From assembly GCA_947685225.1 (NCBI GenBank), contig CANTUV010000072.1, positions 8,742,001 through 8,806,000 of the forward strand: a stretch of DNA of 64,000 bases, read 5' to 3'. Numbering within the stretch: position 1 is the first letter of the stretch; every line of letters begins with the position of its first letter. This document shows positions 10,447 to 21,282 of the stretch, one piece after another. The notes under the pieces are model-generated. The model was not told where the DNA came from. It searched no databases and saw only the letters and a program-made list of their open reading frames with translations. The translations under genes and the position numbers were made by a program. Source of the stretch: Garcia nutans (Eukaryota; Streptophyta; Magnoliopsida; Malpighiales; Euphorbiaceae).

Positions 10447-12458
10447 TGTAACATCCCAAATCCCAGATTGGTAAGAAATAGACATAACCTATAATTTGAG
10501 CTCGAATTTCATCCAAGTTAATGACAAAATTAGAGAGTCTCAAAAAATACTTAATTGTTTATTTGTGTCTTAAATAGATGTATAACTTGAAATTACTCAA
10601 TTTAGAGTTGTACAGAATAAGATATGATGGATTTAGTAGACAATGTGCAAGCTGCCTCAGGACAGCATAGTAGGCTTGATTTCGAAGGACCGTCAAAAAT
10701 CAGATATAACTCGGATCGATCTGAAATTTTAACACAATGTAGCACCGGATGTCTAGTTTCATTCGGAATAAGAATTACTTAATTTGGAGTTGTGAGTAAA
10801 AAGATATTAATAAAGAAAGACAGAAAGGTCAAGAAGGGATATCAAAAGGACCTAAGTGAAAATTTCTCAAAAGTTAGGGGAAACTATGTAAACTTAAAAA
10901 TTAAGAGTCGGAAGTTCTTAATAGTGCCCATATCCAACCCCGGAAGAATATTCTAGAGATTAATCGGGTCGCAACGACGTGTAACGATTTTTTCAGGAAA
11001 TGTCCCGTTAAAGAAAAAAGAAGACATTTTGACTAGGGGCATTTTGGTCATTATTAATTAAAGTTATACATGAATTTAAAGTAGGAAATAAAAATATGAG
11101 TACATAGAGGATGTCGAGGGGTTAAATATGAAACGATCGTCAGTAGAAACGGAGCCGGAGAAAACCCGAGCGAAAATAGGACCTAAAGGGAATTTTGTAA
11201 AAAGTTGAGGGCTTATTGGTAATTTTTCGAAATGACTTGGAAACCTAAAATAGACCTTATAAATAGAAAGTAGAGGTTGAGAGGATCAAAACTATATGTA
11301 GTATGACTCGTGGAACTGTACGGTTTAAAAGATATGATCGATTAATCGCCGGAACGTAAAGTGGGCTCGGTTTCGTGTCGGGACCGGATGAGTAACCCGG
11401 GACAACTTTATGATATCCTATGGGAAGAGGGACAAGTGGAAAGAAGTAAAGGAAAAAGAAAACTATAAAAATCTAATGTTGGCCAATCAAAAGCAACCAT
11501 TTAGCATGTGTAATAAATGAAGAAAGAGAAAGGTGACAAGTGGTCTTAAAGGGTTTAACCAACACATAAGGTGATCATCATTTCTTTTGTATATAAATAT
11601 ATGTGATATGAAGAACCAATTTCTCTCTTTTCCACTTGCAAATTTCGGCCAACAAAGGGAAACACCAAAGGACTTCCAAGTTTCTCCAAATTTGATTTTT
11701 AAGGTAAGTTTTTAAGGTTTTCTAGTAAGTAGACTTTGATTTTAGTATTAATTTTAGGTAGTTATATATTTATTAGAAGATTGGAAATTAGAGTCTTTAT
11801 GTGGAATTGGAAAAATATTAAGTAAGTGAGGAGATTAATTGATTAAATGGAAGAATCAAGATGTATAAAGATTAATAAGGTTGGATTAGGGTTTCGGTTA
11901 GAAAAGAAATGGAGGATAACTTATTATTTTGAATTTCTAAGGTTTATGTTGTATCTTGAATTGATTGAAGGAGAAATAAAGAATTAAAGAAGGAGAAGAA
12001 GGAAAAGCTAAGAGGAGTTAAAGAAATAAGGTTTGGTACTTTACCTTTGAATAATTACTTTTGATTTGGTGCGTTACCATAAAAGAAATTCTATTTGCTT
12101 ACAAACTTTGGTTTATGGAAGTTTTGAAATTGATGTTTAAATATATTGATTGAGTTTAAATTAAATATTTGAGTTATATTCTTGTTTTCTTCTTGCAGGT
12201 TGTAGTTGAGGGTATAAGGTGGATTCATCGGGAGTGTATTGAGATTGATTGTATTCACATTGGTTTGTGTAAAAATTATTTTCAAAAATCAGAAAAACCA
12301 GTTTTGTCGACACTTGGGACCAAATTTCTAGGCGAACCTCTGGCAAAATTTCTATAAAAACTGGAACAAAAATTTGACTAAGTAAAATTTGTAGCAACAT
12401 TTGGATAGTGTGGCACCTCTACTCGGCTTACACATGTAGGTCGGGAAGGGGTGTTACA
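10447..12458 (+). mobile_element. Solo LTR of a Ty3/gypsy chromovirus (Tekay/Del-like)
   Basis: This 2012-bp insertion has ends TGTAACATCCC and GGGGTGTTACA and is flanked by TGGGA on both sides. Such ends and length are typical of Tekay/Del-type chromovirus LTRs. A TATA box (11591-11600) fixes the plus orientation. There is no internal region, PBS or PPT, so it is a solo LTR formed by recombination between the two LTRs of a complete copy. Its ORFs are short and unremarkable. The lineage call rests on end motifs, not on coding sequence. Confidence 0.85.
11591..11600 (+). promoter_or_regulatory. TATA box of the solo chromovirus LTR
   Basis: ATATAAATAT about 1145 bp into the LTR, followed by a pyrimidine-rich leader (CTCTCTTTTCCAC). 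It is consistent with the U3/R boundary of a long LTR. Confidence 0.5.
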
Positions 12459-12790
12459 TGGGACGCGAGTAGCGGGCGAGCAATGAGGCTGGGAAGCCGA
12501 CAATTGGGCAAATGCCTACGAGGCGCTGCCCAATTCATCGCAGCACACAGCTGCGGTGAATTGGACCAGGATAATTCACTATAGGCCCTTTCAGCTTCCG
12601 GTGAATTGCCCTGCCACATGTCGCTCACTGATTGGTCTATCTGATTTTTATTTTTTATTTTATATATATGTATTTTTTAAAATAATAAATAAATAAATAT
12701 TAAATAAAATAAATAATAAATACCACAAAAATTATTTTAGACTTATTTTAATGTTTTGGACTGGGCTTGGTCAAAAATTAAGGGTCTACA

Positions 12791-12868
12791 GTTTGCTCCC
12801 TGCTTGAACGATCTGAGAATTTTAGTAAAAGAGAGTAAAAAGCAACATGACTTTGAGCAGATAAGGAT
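12791..12868 (-). other. PPT-like segment and 3' untranslated start of P
   Basis: In element sense the bases before the LTR read GGGAGCAAAC, a short purine-rich primer tract. The following 60 bp (CTTGAACGATCTGAGA, AGAGTAAAAAGCAACA) recur at 32605-32665 in N1 and 41664-41720 in O, so this is the conserved 3' end of the family. Confidence 0.6.
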
Positions 12869-15065
12869 GGGTTATGGACCAAGGGGTGAGTTTGGGACTC
12901 ATAAAATGATTTGGGTTCTGGAACCAAAATGAGTTCTGGACTCGAAAATGATTTGGGTTCTGGACCTGGGATGAGTTCTGGACTAAAAAATGATTTGGTT
13001 TCTAGACCCAGTGATGAGTTTTGGACTCAAATATGATTTGGGTTTTGGACCCTGTGGTGAGTTATGGAATTAAAAATAATTTGGGTTTTGGACCCGGTGG
13101 TTAGTTCTGGACTTAAAAATTGATTTGGGTTATGGACCTGGTGGTGAGTTCTGGACTTATAAATGATTGGGTTCTGGATCCGATGGTGAGTTCTAGACTA
13201 AAAAATGATTTGGGTTTTGGACTCGGTGGTGAGTTCTGGACTAAAAAATGATTTGAATTCTGGACCCGGTGGTGAGTATTAGACTAAAAAATGATTTGGG
13301 TTCTGGACCCGGTGGTGGGTTCTGGAAACAAAAATGATTTCAAAAATGATTTGGGTTCTAGACCCGGTGCTAAGTTCTGGACTAAAAAATGATTTGTGTT
13401 CTGGACCCGGTGGTGAGTTATGGACTAAAAATTATTTAGGTTCTAGACCCGGTGGGTAGTTCTAGACTCAAAAAAAATTATTTTGGATTCTAGACTCGGA
13501 ATGAGTTATGGACTCAAATATGATTTGGGTTCTAGACCAGATGGTGAGTTCTGAACTCCAAAATGATTTGGGTTCTGGACCTGGTGGTGAGTTCTGAACT
13601 AAAAAATGATTTGGGTTCTGGACCCAGTGGTGAGTTTTAGACTTAAAAATGATTTGGGTTTTGAACCAAGTGGTGAGTTCTGGACTCAAAAAAATGATTT
13701 TGGATTCTAGACCCGGAATGTGTTTTGGATATCAAATATGATTTGGTTCTGGACCCATTGATGAGTTTTAGACTAAAAAATAATTTGGATTATGGACCCG
13801 ATGGTGAGTTCTGAACTCAAAAATAATTTGGGTTCTGGACCCGGTGGTGAGTTCTGGACTAAAAAATGATTTGGGTTCTGGACCAAAAAATGATTTGGGT
13901 TCTGGACTCGATGGTTAGTTCTGAACTCAAAAATGATTTGGGTTCTGGACCTGGTGGTGAGTTCTCGACTTATAAATGATTGGGTTCTGGATCCGATGGT
14001 GAGTTCTGGACTAAAAAATGATTTGGGTTTTGGACTCGGTGGTGAGTTCAGGACTAAAAAATGATTTGAATTCTGGACCCTGTGGTGAGTATTAGACTAA
14101 AAAATGATTTGGGTTCTGGACCTGGTGGTGAGTTCTGGCCACAAACATGATTTGGGCTCTAGACCCGGTGCTAAGTTCTGGAATAAAAAATGATTTGTGT
14201 TCTGGACCTGGTGGTGAGTTATGGACTAAAAATTATTTGGGTTCTGGACCCAGTGGTTAGTTCTAGACTAAAAAAAAATTATTTTGGATTCTAGACTCGG
14301 AATGAGTTTTGGACTCAAATATGATTTGGGTTCTAGACCCGATGGTGAGTTCTGAACTCCAAAATGATTTGGGTTCTGGACCTGGTGGTGAGTTCTGGAC
14401 TAAAAAATGATTTGGGTTCTGGACCCAGTGGTGAGTTCTAGACTTAAAAATGATTTGGGTTCTGAACCCAATGGTGAGTTCTAGACTCAAAAAAATGATT
14501 TTGAATTCTAGACCCGGAATGTGCTTTGGATTCAAATATGATTTGGGTTCTAGATCCATTTGTAAGTTTTAGACTAAAAAATAATTTGGATTATGGACCC
14601 GATGGTGAGTTCTGAACTCAAAAATAATTTGGGTTCTGGACTAAAAAATGATTTGGGTTCTAGACCAAAAAATGATTTGGATTCTGGACCCGATGGTTAG
14701 TTCTAAACTCAAAAATGATTTGGGTTCTGGACCTGGTGGTGAGTTATGGACTAAAAAATGATTTGAGTTCTGGACCCAGTGGTGAGTTCTGGACTTAAAA
14801 ATGATTTGGGTTCTGAACCCAGTAGTGAGTTCTGGACTCAAAAAATGAATTTGTATTCTAGACCCGGAATGAGTTTTGGATTCAAATATGATTTGGGTTC
14901 TGGACCCATTGGTGAGTTTTAGACTAAAAAATAATTTGGATTATGGACTCGGTGGTGAGTTCTGAACTCAAAAATAATTTGGGTTCTGGACCAGGTGGTG
15001 AGTTCTTGACTAAAAAATGATTTGGATTCTGGACCAAAAAATGATTTAGGTTCTAGACCCGGTGG
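12869..15065. repeat. 43-bp minisatellite of element P, about 50 units
   Basis: Units of about 43 bp combine GATTTGGGTTCTGGACCCGG with TGGTGAGTTCTGGACTAAAA. The half-unit TTCTGGAC appears twice per unit. The period is not a multiple of three, so long minus-strand ORFs (13468-13689, 14263-14559, 14641-14841) pass through all three phases and are by-products. Higher-order duplication is visible: about 13420-13870 and 14200-14620 are similar blocks. It sits next to the 3' LTR, as tandem repeats do in Tat/Ogre elements. Confidence 0.9.
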
Positions 15066-15340
15066 CTGTAAAAAATAATTGTAGTTAGTAGGGTATTTAT
15101 AAAAAATAAAAAAAAATTTAGCTATTTTTTACCATACCTATATCCTCTTGCCCCCTGCATGGAAAAATAATTTTTTACAGAAAATATTTTTAGACATGCA
15201 AATAATTGAATAGAATGATTGAAATTTACTATTTAGATATTGTTCGGTACTATTTGCTCACTATTCACTAATAGTGTTTTTTCTTTTTTTAGTGCACAGA
15301 ATTACTATTCCTTTTTTGTCTTTTTGTTTTGCCATTTGCC
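15066..15340. other. Spacer between minisatellite and PMD copy B
   Basis: AT-rich sequence with no ORF. It would be the upstream region of the plus-strand PMD gene. CTCTTGCCCCCTGCATGG near 15147 resembles the CTTGCCCC words after the arrays at 34100 and 52310. Confidence 0.5.
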
Positions 15341-15349
15341 TATAAAAAG
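15341..15349 (+). promoter_or_regulatory. TATA box of PMD copy B
   Basis: TATAAAAAG in the context TTGCCTATAAAAAGGCTCTC, 85 bp before the start of exon 1, followed by a pyrimidine-rich leader. Copy C has TATAAAG at the same relative place, so the antisense gene seems to carry its own promoter. Confidence 0.6.
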
Positions 15350-15425
15350 GCTCTCATTTTCCTTCATTTCACTCTTTTTTTATTTCAATAAGTTATATAT
15401 AGATTTGAGAGAGTTTAGCTATCAA

Positions 15426-17823
15426 ATGGAAGAAGGCATGCTTCAAGATCCGAACCTCAATCTAATGCTGAGTTGCTAGAATTTATTCGACAATATGAAC
15501 GTGGAACTGTCAATCCACTAGCTGGAAGGCAACTGCATCATAGTTCTAGTCTAAAGACTGAGGTAACACTGCAACTTTAGCAGCATAAATATTTATCATT
15601 TTATTATTTTTATTTTTATTATTTTTATTATTTTTATTTTATTATTTTTTTGTTATTATTATTATTTGTTGTTATAATTTTGTATATCAGCGAATGAATA
15701 GTAAAAAATGCTAAAAATAATAAAATAAAGTAATGAGTAATTTTAGACTTGGAAATAGTAGGAGTTGTGAGATTATATACTTACCTCGTATCGACTTGCC
15801 TTGTTCGATTTTAGCATGATCGTTGCATTGCCCGGGGCTGAGGGTGTGTCTATAAAGCCCGGTAATGGTATGACGTAGTGCCTTCTCGGGTAAAATGGAT
15901 CATCCGAGAGTGCAGTATTGAAAGCTTTGTTCTACAATTACTATCCGAGGAATGTCCAATAGACTGTAGTGTAGTTCAAGCATTATCGGAGCGGTGGATG
16001 GACACGACCCATACTTTCCACCTAACTGTGGGAGAAATGACTATTGGTCCAGTCGATTTTTTGGCCATAACTAGTATCCGGTGCCATGGCCTTTCGGCTC
16101 CTTTTACCAATGATATCCTAGCACACAAAGAGATTCAACAATTAATCGATATGGAACCTTCACTCAAAGAGCCCTTTAAGATAAAAAATTGACCCAATTT
16201 AGAGTTATTGGATGAGCTATGATGGACGGGTTCATAGAGAAACAACTAAACAATATGCTCAGGGATTTTGCTGTATTTGCTTGGGTCAACCATTTTATGC
16301 AACACCGAATCTGCTATCCATTTGTCTGTGTTGATGGCTCTCACTGATATGGATATGGTACCGCTTTTTGGTTGGGGTGAAGCTAGCCTTGCCTCTCTCT
16401 ATCATGGCCTAGACAAGATTTGTATGAATAAGTAGTCTTTCATTGGCTTCATGGTGATTATCGAGGTACTATCTCTTGCTAATGCTAATTCAACTCATAT
16501 ATTTGCATAAATTTGATTTTCATTGTTATTACAGGTATGGGCTTATGAGCATAATCTTATGAGGGTGCCTGATATTTTTTGAGAGATAGTCAGATATCCA
16601 AGTTTAGGTTTTTGGTTGTCCGACTGCACAGTAGTTTTTGGCTCTCACCATGTGCACATCGAGTGTTATCACTTGAGTTGCCTCACCTGGAACTAGGTAA
16701 ATTAGTATTAGTATGCTTTATAGTTTATCTAAAAGTTTACTTACCTTTTGTCATCCTGCAGGTCAACTTGGCTTGGCGAAAAGTTGAAGAGCGGGAGAGT
16801 CAGACTCCTTTTATGAATGTTGCACTGCCTTACTAGCACTCCTGCCGAATCATTGCTGGGCCTGTATCTAGTGGTTGGTTTCTTAGAGAAAGGGTGTATG
16901 ATTAGTTTCTTGGCCCTGAGCAACAGAGGCTCCTGATGAACTGCCCAATGTATACTTTGAATATTACATCAATGCCAAAAATTCATGGCGGTTAGCTCGA
17001 AATGGCTATGATGTTGAAGAGTATCTTTGTGTACTGGGCGTGTCATACACATAATTCATTCGTTCATAGCTTTTGAACTTTTATGTGTCTCCTATTGGCA
17101 TTCGAGGATTTCCCAAGTAGGAAGAAGAAAATGATGAGGAAACCGGTGATGAAGAAGAGGAGAGAGAATCTATCTCTTATTCCAAGGCTGGAACCTCTTA
17201 GGTAAATTTGCATCAATCTATCATTGGAATTGCTTCTTTTTTAACTTATTTTGACTGTCTTTATGATTATTGCAGGCTACTGGCTCATTTGATCACATGG
17301 CTAGACCTTCCTCTATTGTTCCTCCCCTTGCTCCTTCTCATCAATCGGAAGTACCATCTCATCTTCAAGGCTCTGATACGAGTTACCTGGTAGGTCTTCC
17401 TATTTCATGATGATTTATGCTATATGTCTGCATGATCATGTATGTTCTTACCCTTTCCTTTTTTGGCTCACAGCGAATGCTTAAAGAGAAAAATAAGAAA
17501 TTGTAGGAAGAGTTAGCTGCTAGCTCCAACAGATAGCCCATCTCGAAAGATTTTATCATCAGTCAGAGAAAAACTTTCAAGACTTTCAGTTCTAGGGAAT
17601 GAGGGATCCTAGGGCTTCATCTTCTAGGGGACCCCAAGTTGTAGACCATGAGATTCATGCGTCTACTCCAGATGATTACTGCTGTAGGCCTAAATTCCAG
17701 GGTAGAGATTCGGGTGCTCCTTCTTTAGGAGGACTTGGGATAGGTGATATGCCTCCTCCTTCAACAGGTGACGACTTTCTCAGAGTTTTGTTTGATTATG
17801 GACCACCTCCTCCTTCTCAGTGA
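15426..17823 (+). pseudogene. PMD gene copy B (antisense gene of Tat element P)
   Basis: A plant-mobile-domain (PF10536-type) gene of at least six exons, antisense to gag-pol. Exon 1 is about 15426-15562 (frame SRSEPQSNAELLEFIRQYERGT; the ATG at 15426 is in another frame). After a long AT-rich intron the PMD core reads DCSVVQALSERWMDTTHTFH then LTVGEMTIGPVDFLAITSIR, the family hallmark. Short introns 16466-16534, 16697-16761, 17202-17275 and 17390-17473 all keep GT...AG. After the core come RIIAGPVSSGWFLRERV, an acidic linker, a coiled-coil-like LKEKNKKL segment and the tail MPPPSTGDDFLRVLFDYGPP. Stops after FKIKN (16190), in MNK-stop-SF (16433) and elsewhere show decay. Function unknown; PMD proteins are otherwise linked to DNA transposons and gene silencing in plants. 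Confidence 0.8.
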
Positions 17824-18232
17824 TCTTTGAGAAAATATTGTATTATTATTAATTAATAATAACAACAATGATGATTATAATAATAATAGCAATATTTTTT
17901 ATTTTACTGCAACTTTTGACTCTCTTTTTATATATATATATATATATATTTTATTATCATTACAACATAGAAATCCCTCTCACAATTCAAAACCATAAAG
18001 CACCTATGATTTGCAAATCCAAATGTAATGCGTCAATTGAAATTATCTTTCTTTGTGCGTTTCAGCCTGAATTATTGCTCTTTCCTTGTTAAACTCGGTG
18101 AACAAAGTAAGCCCTATATAAAGCAGCTTCCAATGTTATAATTCCCAATGAAAATCAATAAATTCTCTACGCAATTCTATTTCAGTATCAGAAATTCCTT
18201 TCATCAATTTTCAATTTTTCTTTAATTTCAAA
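17824..18232. other. Spacer with TA microsatellite
   Basis: No ORF is supported. It contains an AT dinucleotide run (17929-17949). CCCTATATAAAGCAGCTTCC near 18112 is a TATA-like candidate for the following plus-strand gene. Confidence 0.45.
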
Positions 18233-19586
18233 GATGACAGAACTCAATTTGAAGAAAATTAAAGGTTTATTTAAAAATATGAAAGCTATTCATTGGAAGC
18301 ATATATCTTGGTATCAAATTAATACTTTGAAGTGCTTTCAAATGTTAAATTAGACTATTCTTTTTTTCATGCCATGCTTTCCTTTTGGGATGTGAATTCT
18401 AGGACATTCAAGGTAAATGACTTTGAGATATGTCCTATGATTGAAGAATTTGAGTCCATCTTCGATATCTAAGCAATCAACCAATGGCATTGCCCATATT
18501 GATTTCCAAAACTCAACAAAAGATGCAAATGTTGTTTCAAATTTTGAAGCTTGAAGTCCTGCAATTGACTATAGGTGAGGAAATTCTGCTTGGTTCCTTG
18601 AATGATTTTTATATTTCTCATTTGTCTCCTATCAAGGCATGGGGATGCATGCTTTGTCTATGTCTGCTTGGACAATTCTTGCTTGTTTCTCCTGATGGGG
18701 ACATCGATCCATGAATATTGGATATCATGGACCAAATGGAAGGAGGCTTGTCATCGATGCCTGTGATCTTGGCCAAGACCCTAGTAGGATTGGATAAATT
18801 CAAATTGGAATCATCAAGGAGATTGGCCAGAAGTCCCTTGCTATTATAGATAATTAATTAAACTGCTCTTTCGAGTTTTCAATATAGGCCTTTTTTTATT
18901 TTTATCACTCTAATTTTTGCCAAGTCCACCCTTGCGGGTTTTCGAAAATAGAAAGTTGTCCTAACTTTTGCCTAAGTCACCCTTACGGGTTTTCAACTTA
19001 GCAGGCCCTTTCCTTATTATTTTATTTTTGGTTCTAATTTTTGCCTAGTCCGCCCTTGAGGTTTTTTTGAGCTAAGGAACCACCCTAACTTTTGCTTAGG
19101 TCATCGTTGCAGGTTTTTAACCTAAAGGGCATCATTATTTTTCTTCTTTTTTTCTTTTTTTTTTTAAATTTGTTTTATTGGGCTTATAGATTTGGCTTCA
19201 AGAGTGCCTCTTCTTTCTTGACATTCCATCCATGGATTTCACCAGATATCTTTCGCGACATCACTCTGCTAGGAAACTATCCCATCTTGCTTATTCATAT
19301 GCTGACTAGATTGATTGGTTCTGCACACGCTACAGTAGACATTCATTTGTTAGTACCTTGGTGGAAGATTTCTCGTATCACCATTCGGACATATTTAATG
19401 TATGTTCCTCTTGCTGCTCTTTATCGAGGTATTTGCTATGATCCTCATCTGCTTGATCGACAGTATGGAGCCGAGCCTCGAGGTTTTGAGTTTGCTCCTG
19501 ACTTGGTCATGCCTTGTTTGACTAAAGCCTTCTTGGATCTGCTGAAGCAAAGTTGGCCTACACATTACACTTATCGTCTGCCATAG
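18233..19586 (+). pseudogene. DUF7745-like antisense gene of Tat element P
   Basis: This is a second plus-strand module between PMD copy B and the pol 3' end. The N-terminal part reads HAMLSFWDVNSRTFKVNDFE then ICPMIEEFESIF, the pattern (F/L-WD...F-F---DFE--P--EEF) of plant retroelement-associated DUF7745 proteins. 18620-18850 gives a C-terminal-type segment (SPDGDIDP, VILAKTLVGLDKFK, SPLLL). 19190-19586 continues with VPWWKISRITIRTYLMYVPL and LLDRQYGAEP. At least one frameshift (near 18360) and several stops break it. About 300 bp of GCCTA hairpin repeats (18915-19130) separate the two parts and may be an intron or an insertion. The domain name is from remembered family patterns, not a search. 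Function unknown. Confidence 0.55.
18915..19130. repeat. Four GCCTAAG...CTTAGC hairpin repeats
   Basis: Four related units of about 42-46 bp carry TTTTGCCTAAGTC, a CCCTTRCGGGTTTT loop and a closing arm. Arms in different units pair despite different sequence: CTAAGT/ACTTAG (about 18970-19000) and TTAGGT/ACCTAA (about 19095-19122). Two more units lie at 19884-19981. Confidence 0.7.
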
Positions 19587-19883
19587 ATTTTACATTTGTC
19601 AATTTCTTTAGAAAGAATATTGTTAGGATATAAAAATAATGAAAACAATACTAAGAGATGTTTCTTTTCCTTTTTATAATTTGTCATCACCTTTCACTAT
19701 TGTGTTTATTTGTTTTATCCATATTTGGTCAAATACTTAAAACAGTGCATATAGAACAGTTTTAATATTAACTCTGTTTTATTAAATTGGAGAACAACCA
19801 AACATAAAGCCAGCATACACAAGATCACTCTTATCGCCAACTAGCCCTCTCAGGTTTTCTAATTGACAATTTTCTCTCTATCA
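19587..19883. other. Intergenic stretch between convergent DUF7745-like gene and pol
   Basis: No ORF or recognised element. It lies between the 3' ends of two converging units, so 3'-end signals are expected. AATAAT/ATAAAA words are present, but none is decisive. Confidence 0.4.
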
Positions 19884-19981
19884 ACCCTAATTGTTGCCTA
19901 GCCCGCCCTTTTGGGTTTTCAAAATAAGCAAACTACTCTAACTTTTGCCTAGGATGCTCTTTTGGACTTTTAACCTAGCGA
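19884..19981. repeat. Two more GCCTAG hairpin repeats next to the pol 3' end
   Basis: The units TTGCCTAGCCCGCCCTTTTG and TTTTGCCTAGGATGCTCTTT are followed by closing arms. The second has CTAGG paired with CCTAG. They belong to the same family as 18915-19130 and sit directly after the integrase stop codon (19992). Confidence 0.65.
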
Positions 19982-19991
19982 GCCCCTTTTT

Positions 19992-21264
19992 TTATACATA
20001 GAACCTCTTCAACCTATCAATGTTCACTAGCTCACTATACTCGTTCCCGTCCATGTCTGATAACTTGATTGTACCCTTATTTATGACTTGCTTTACAACA
20101 TACGGTCCTTCCCAACTAGGCCTAAAATTTCCTCCCAGATCAAAGACTTTAGGCTTACATTGCTTCAACACTAAGTCTCTGTCTCTGAACTTTTTGACCC
20201 TAACCTTTCTATTGTAGGCCCAAGCTATCATTCTTTGATACAACTGATGATGATATAGTGCTTAACCTCCTCTCTTCTAATAAAGAAAACTTTGTGTATC
20301 TGCTCACTACCCACTCTATCTCAGGCAGTTCAGCTTCCAAGACCACTCTTAATAACTTGACCTCTATTTCAATTGACAACACTACCTCCATCCCATAAAC
20401 TAAAGAGAACAGTGTCATTCCAGTCGGCGTTCGCACACTTGTTCTGTGTTCCCATAAAGCAAAAGGAAGCATCTCTGACTAATCCCTGTATGTCTTAGTC
20501 ATCTTGGACAAAATTTGCTTAATTATCTTTTTTTTTTTGTTGCTTCTACTGTACCATTAGCCTTTGGTCTATAAGGGGAGGATTAGAGATGATGGATTTG
20601 GTATTTTCAGAATAAGTCCCTAGCTGCACCATGAAACTATTCACCATTATCCGATATCACACTATACGGGACCCATACCTGCAGATGAGATTCTTTTCAA
20701 TAAATCTATCCATTTGTCTTGCCCCCAGTTTATTGAAAGATTCGGTCTCAAGCCATTTTCAAAAATAATCCACTACTACTACACTAAAATGGTGACCGTT
20801 TGAAGCTGTCAAATCTATCACTCCTATAATGTCAATCCCCCAAGTTGTGAAGGCCAGGGTGAAGACATAGAATACAATTCTTCAAGAGGCATGTGATTCA
20901 AATTACCATACATCTGACATTGCTGGCACTTCTTCACAAACTCAATACAATCTCTCTCCAGGGTTAACCAGTAGTAACCTTGTTGAATTATCTTCTTAAC
21001 TAGGGCTAAACCACTCATGTGTGGACCACAACTTCCCGTGTGTATTTTCGACATGATGTGCTCAACTTCAGGCTTCCTCAAGCAACTTAAGTGCACCCCA
21101 TTAGGCCATCTTCGATACAACTCTCCATGAAAGGTGATGTATTGTAAGGACCATCGCCTTATGGCTCTTCTCTCTACCCTTGTTGCCCCCAATGGGTATT
21201 CCTTATCCTCCAAAAATTGCCTTATGGTGTCATACCACGCATCATGGTCTGTATCAGTTTCCAT
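19992..21264 (-). pseudogene. pol: Integrase of Tat element P (degenerate)
   Basis: Integrase inserts the cDNA into the host genome. From 21264 the zinc-binding region is readable: HTGSCGPH...CIEFVKKCQQC (HHCC). The catalytic core (about 20470-20825) keeps WGIDIIG (first Asp), ISDNGE followed by a TAG (second Asp, near 20660) and KANGTVEA (Glu, near 20560), but has nonsense codons and at least one frameshift. 20472-20209 continues the core end (RTPTGMTLFSLVYGMEVVLS). 20243-19992 is the C-terminal part with WEGPYVV (GPY/F motif), ending DRLKRFYV-stop. Not functional as it stands. Confidence 0.85.
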
Positions 21265-21282
21265 GATTGTCTCATATTCATA

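Larger units (their letters stand above)
10245..12790 (-). mobile_element. 3' LTR remnant of Tat element P (interrupted by a solo LTR)
   Basis: Outside the solo LTR, 10252-10446 and 12464-12790 match 28180-28697 of the P right LTR (AATTAAAAGTTCAATC, TTTCCGAGTAAAAATAGG, GCTGGCACGGGCTGCT, CCTGCCACRTRTCGCTCA). The right end is AAGGGTCTACA at 12790, followed by the PPT-like GTTTGCTCCCTGC. About 1.4 kb of the left part (R/U5 side) is missing. Confidence 0.75.

Noticed and set aside
12869..15065. CRISPR-like array
   Set aside because: Units are contiguous 43-bp tandem repeats without unique spacers in a plant retroelement.
19092..19586. A free-standing host gene of 164 codons
   Set aside because: The frame continues a DUF7745-like segment that begins at 18233 and lies inside element P. 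The first 30 codons are translated repeat and poly-T.
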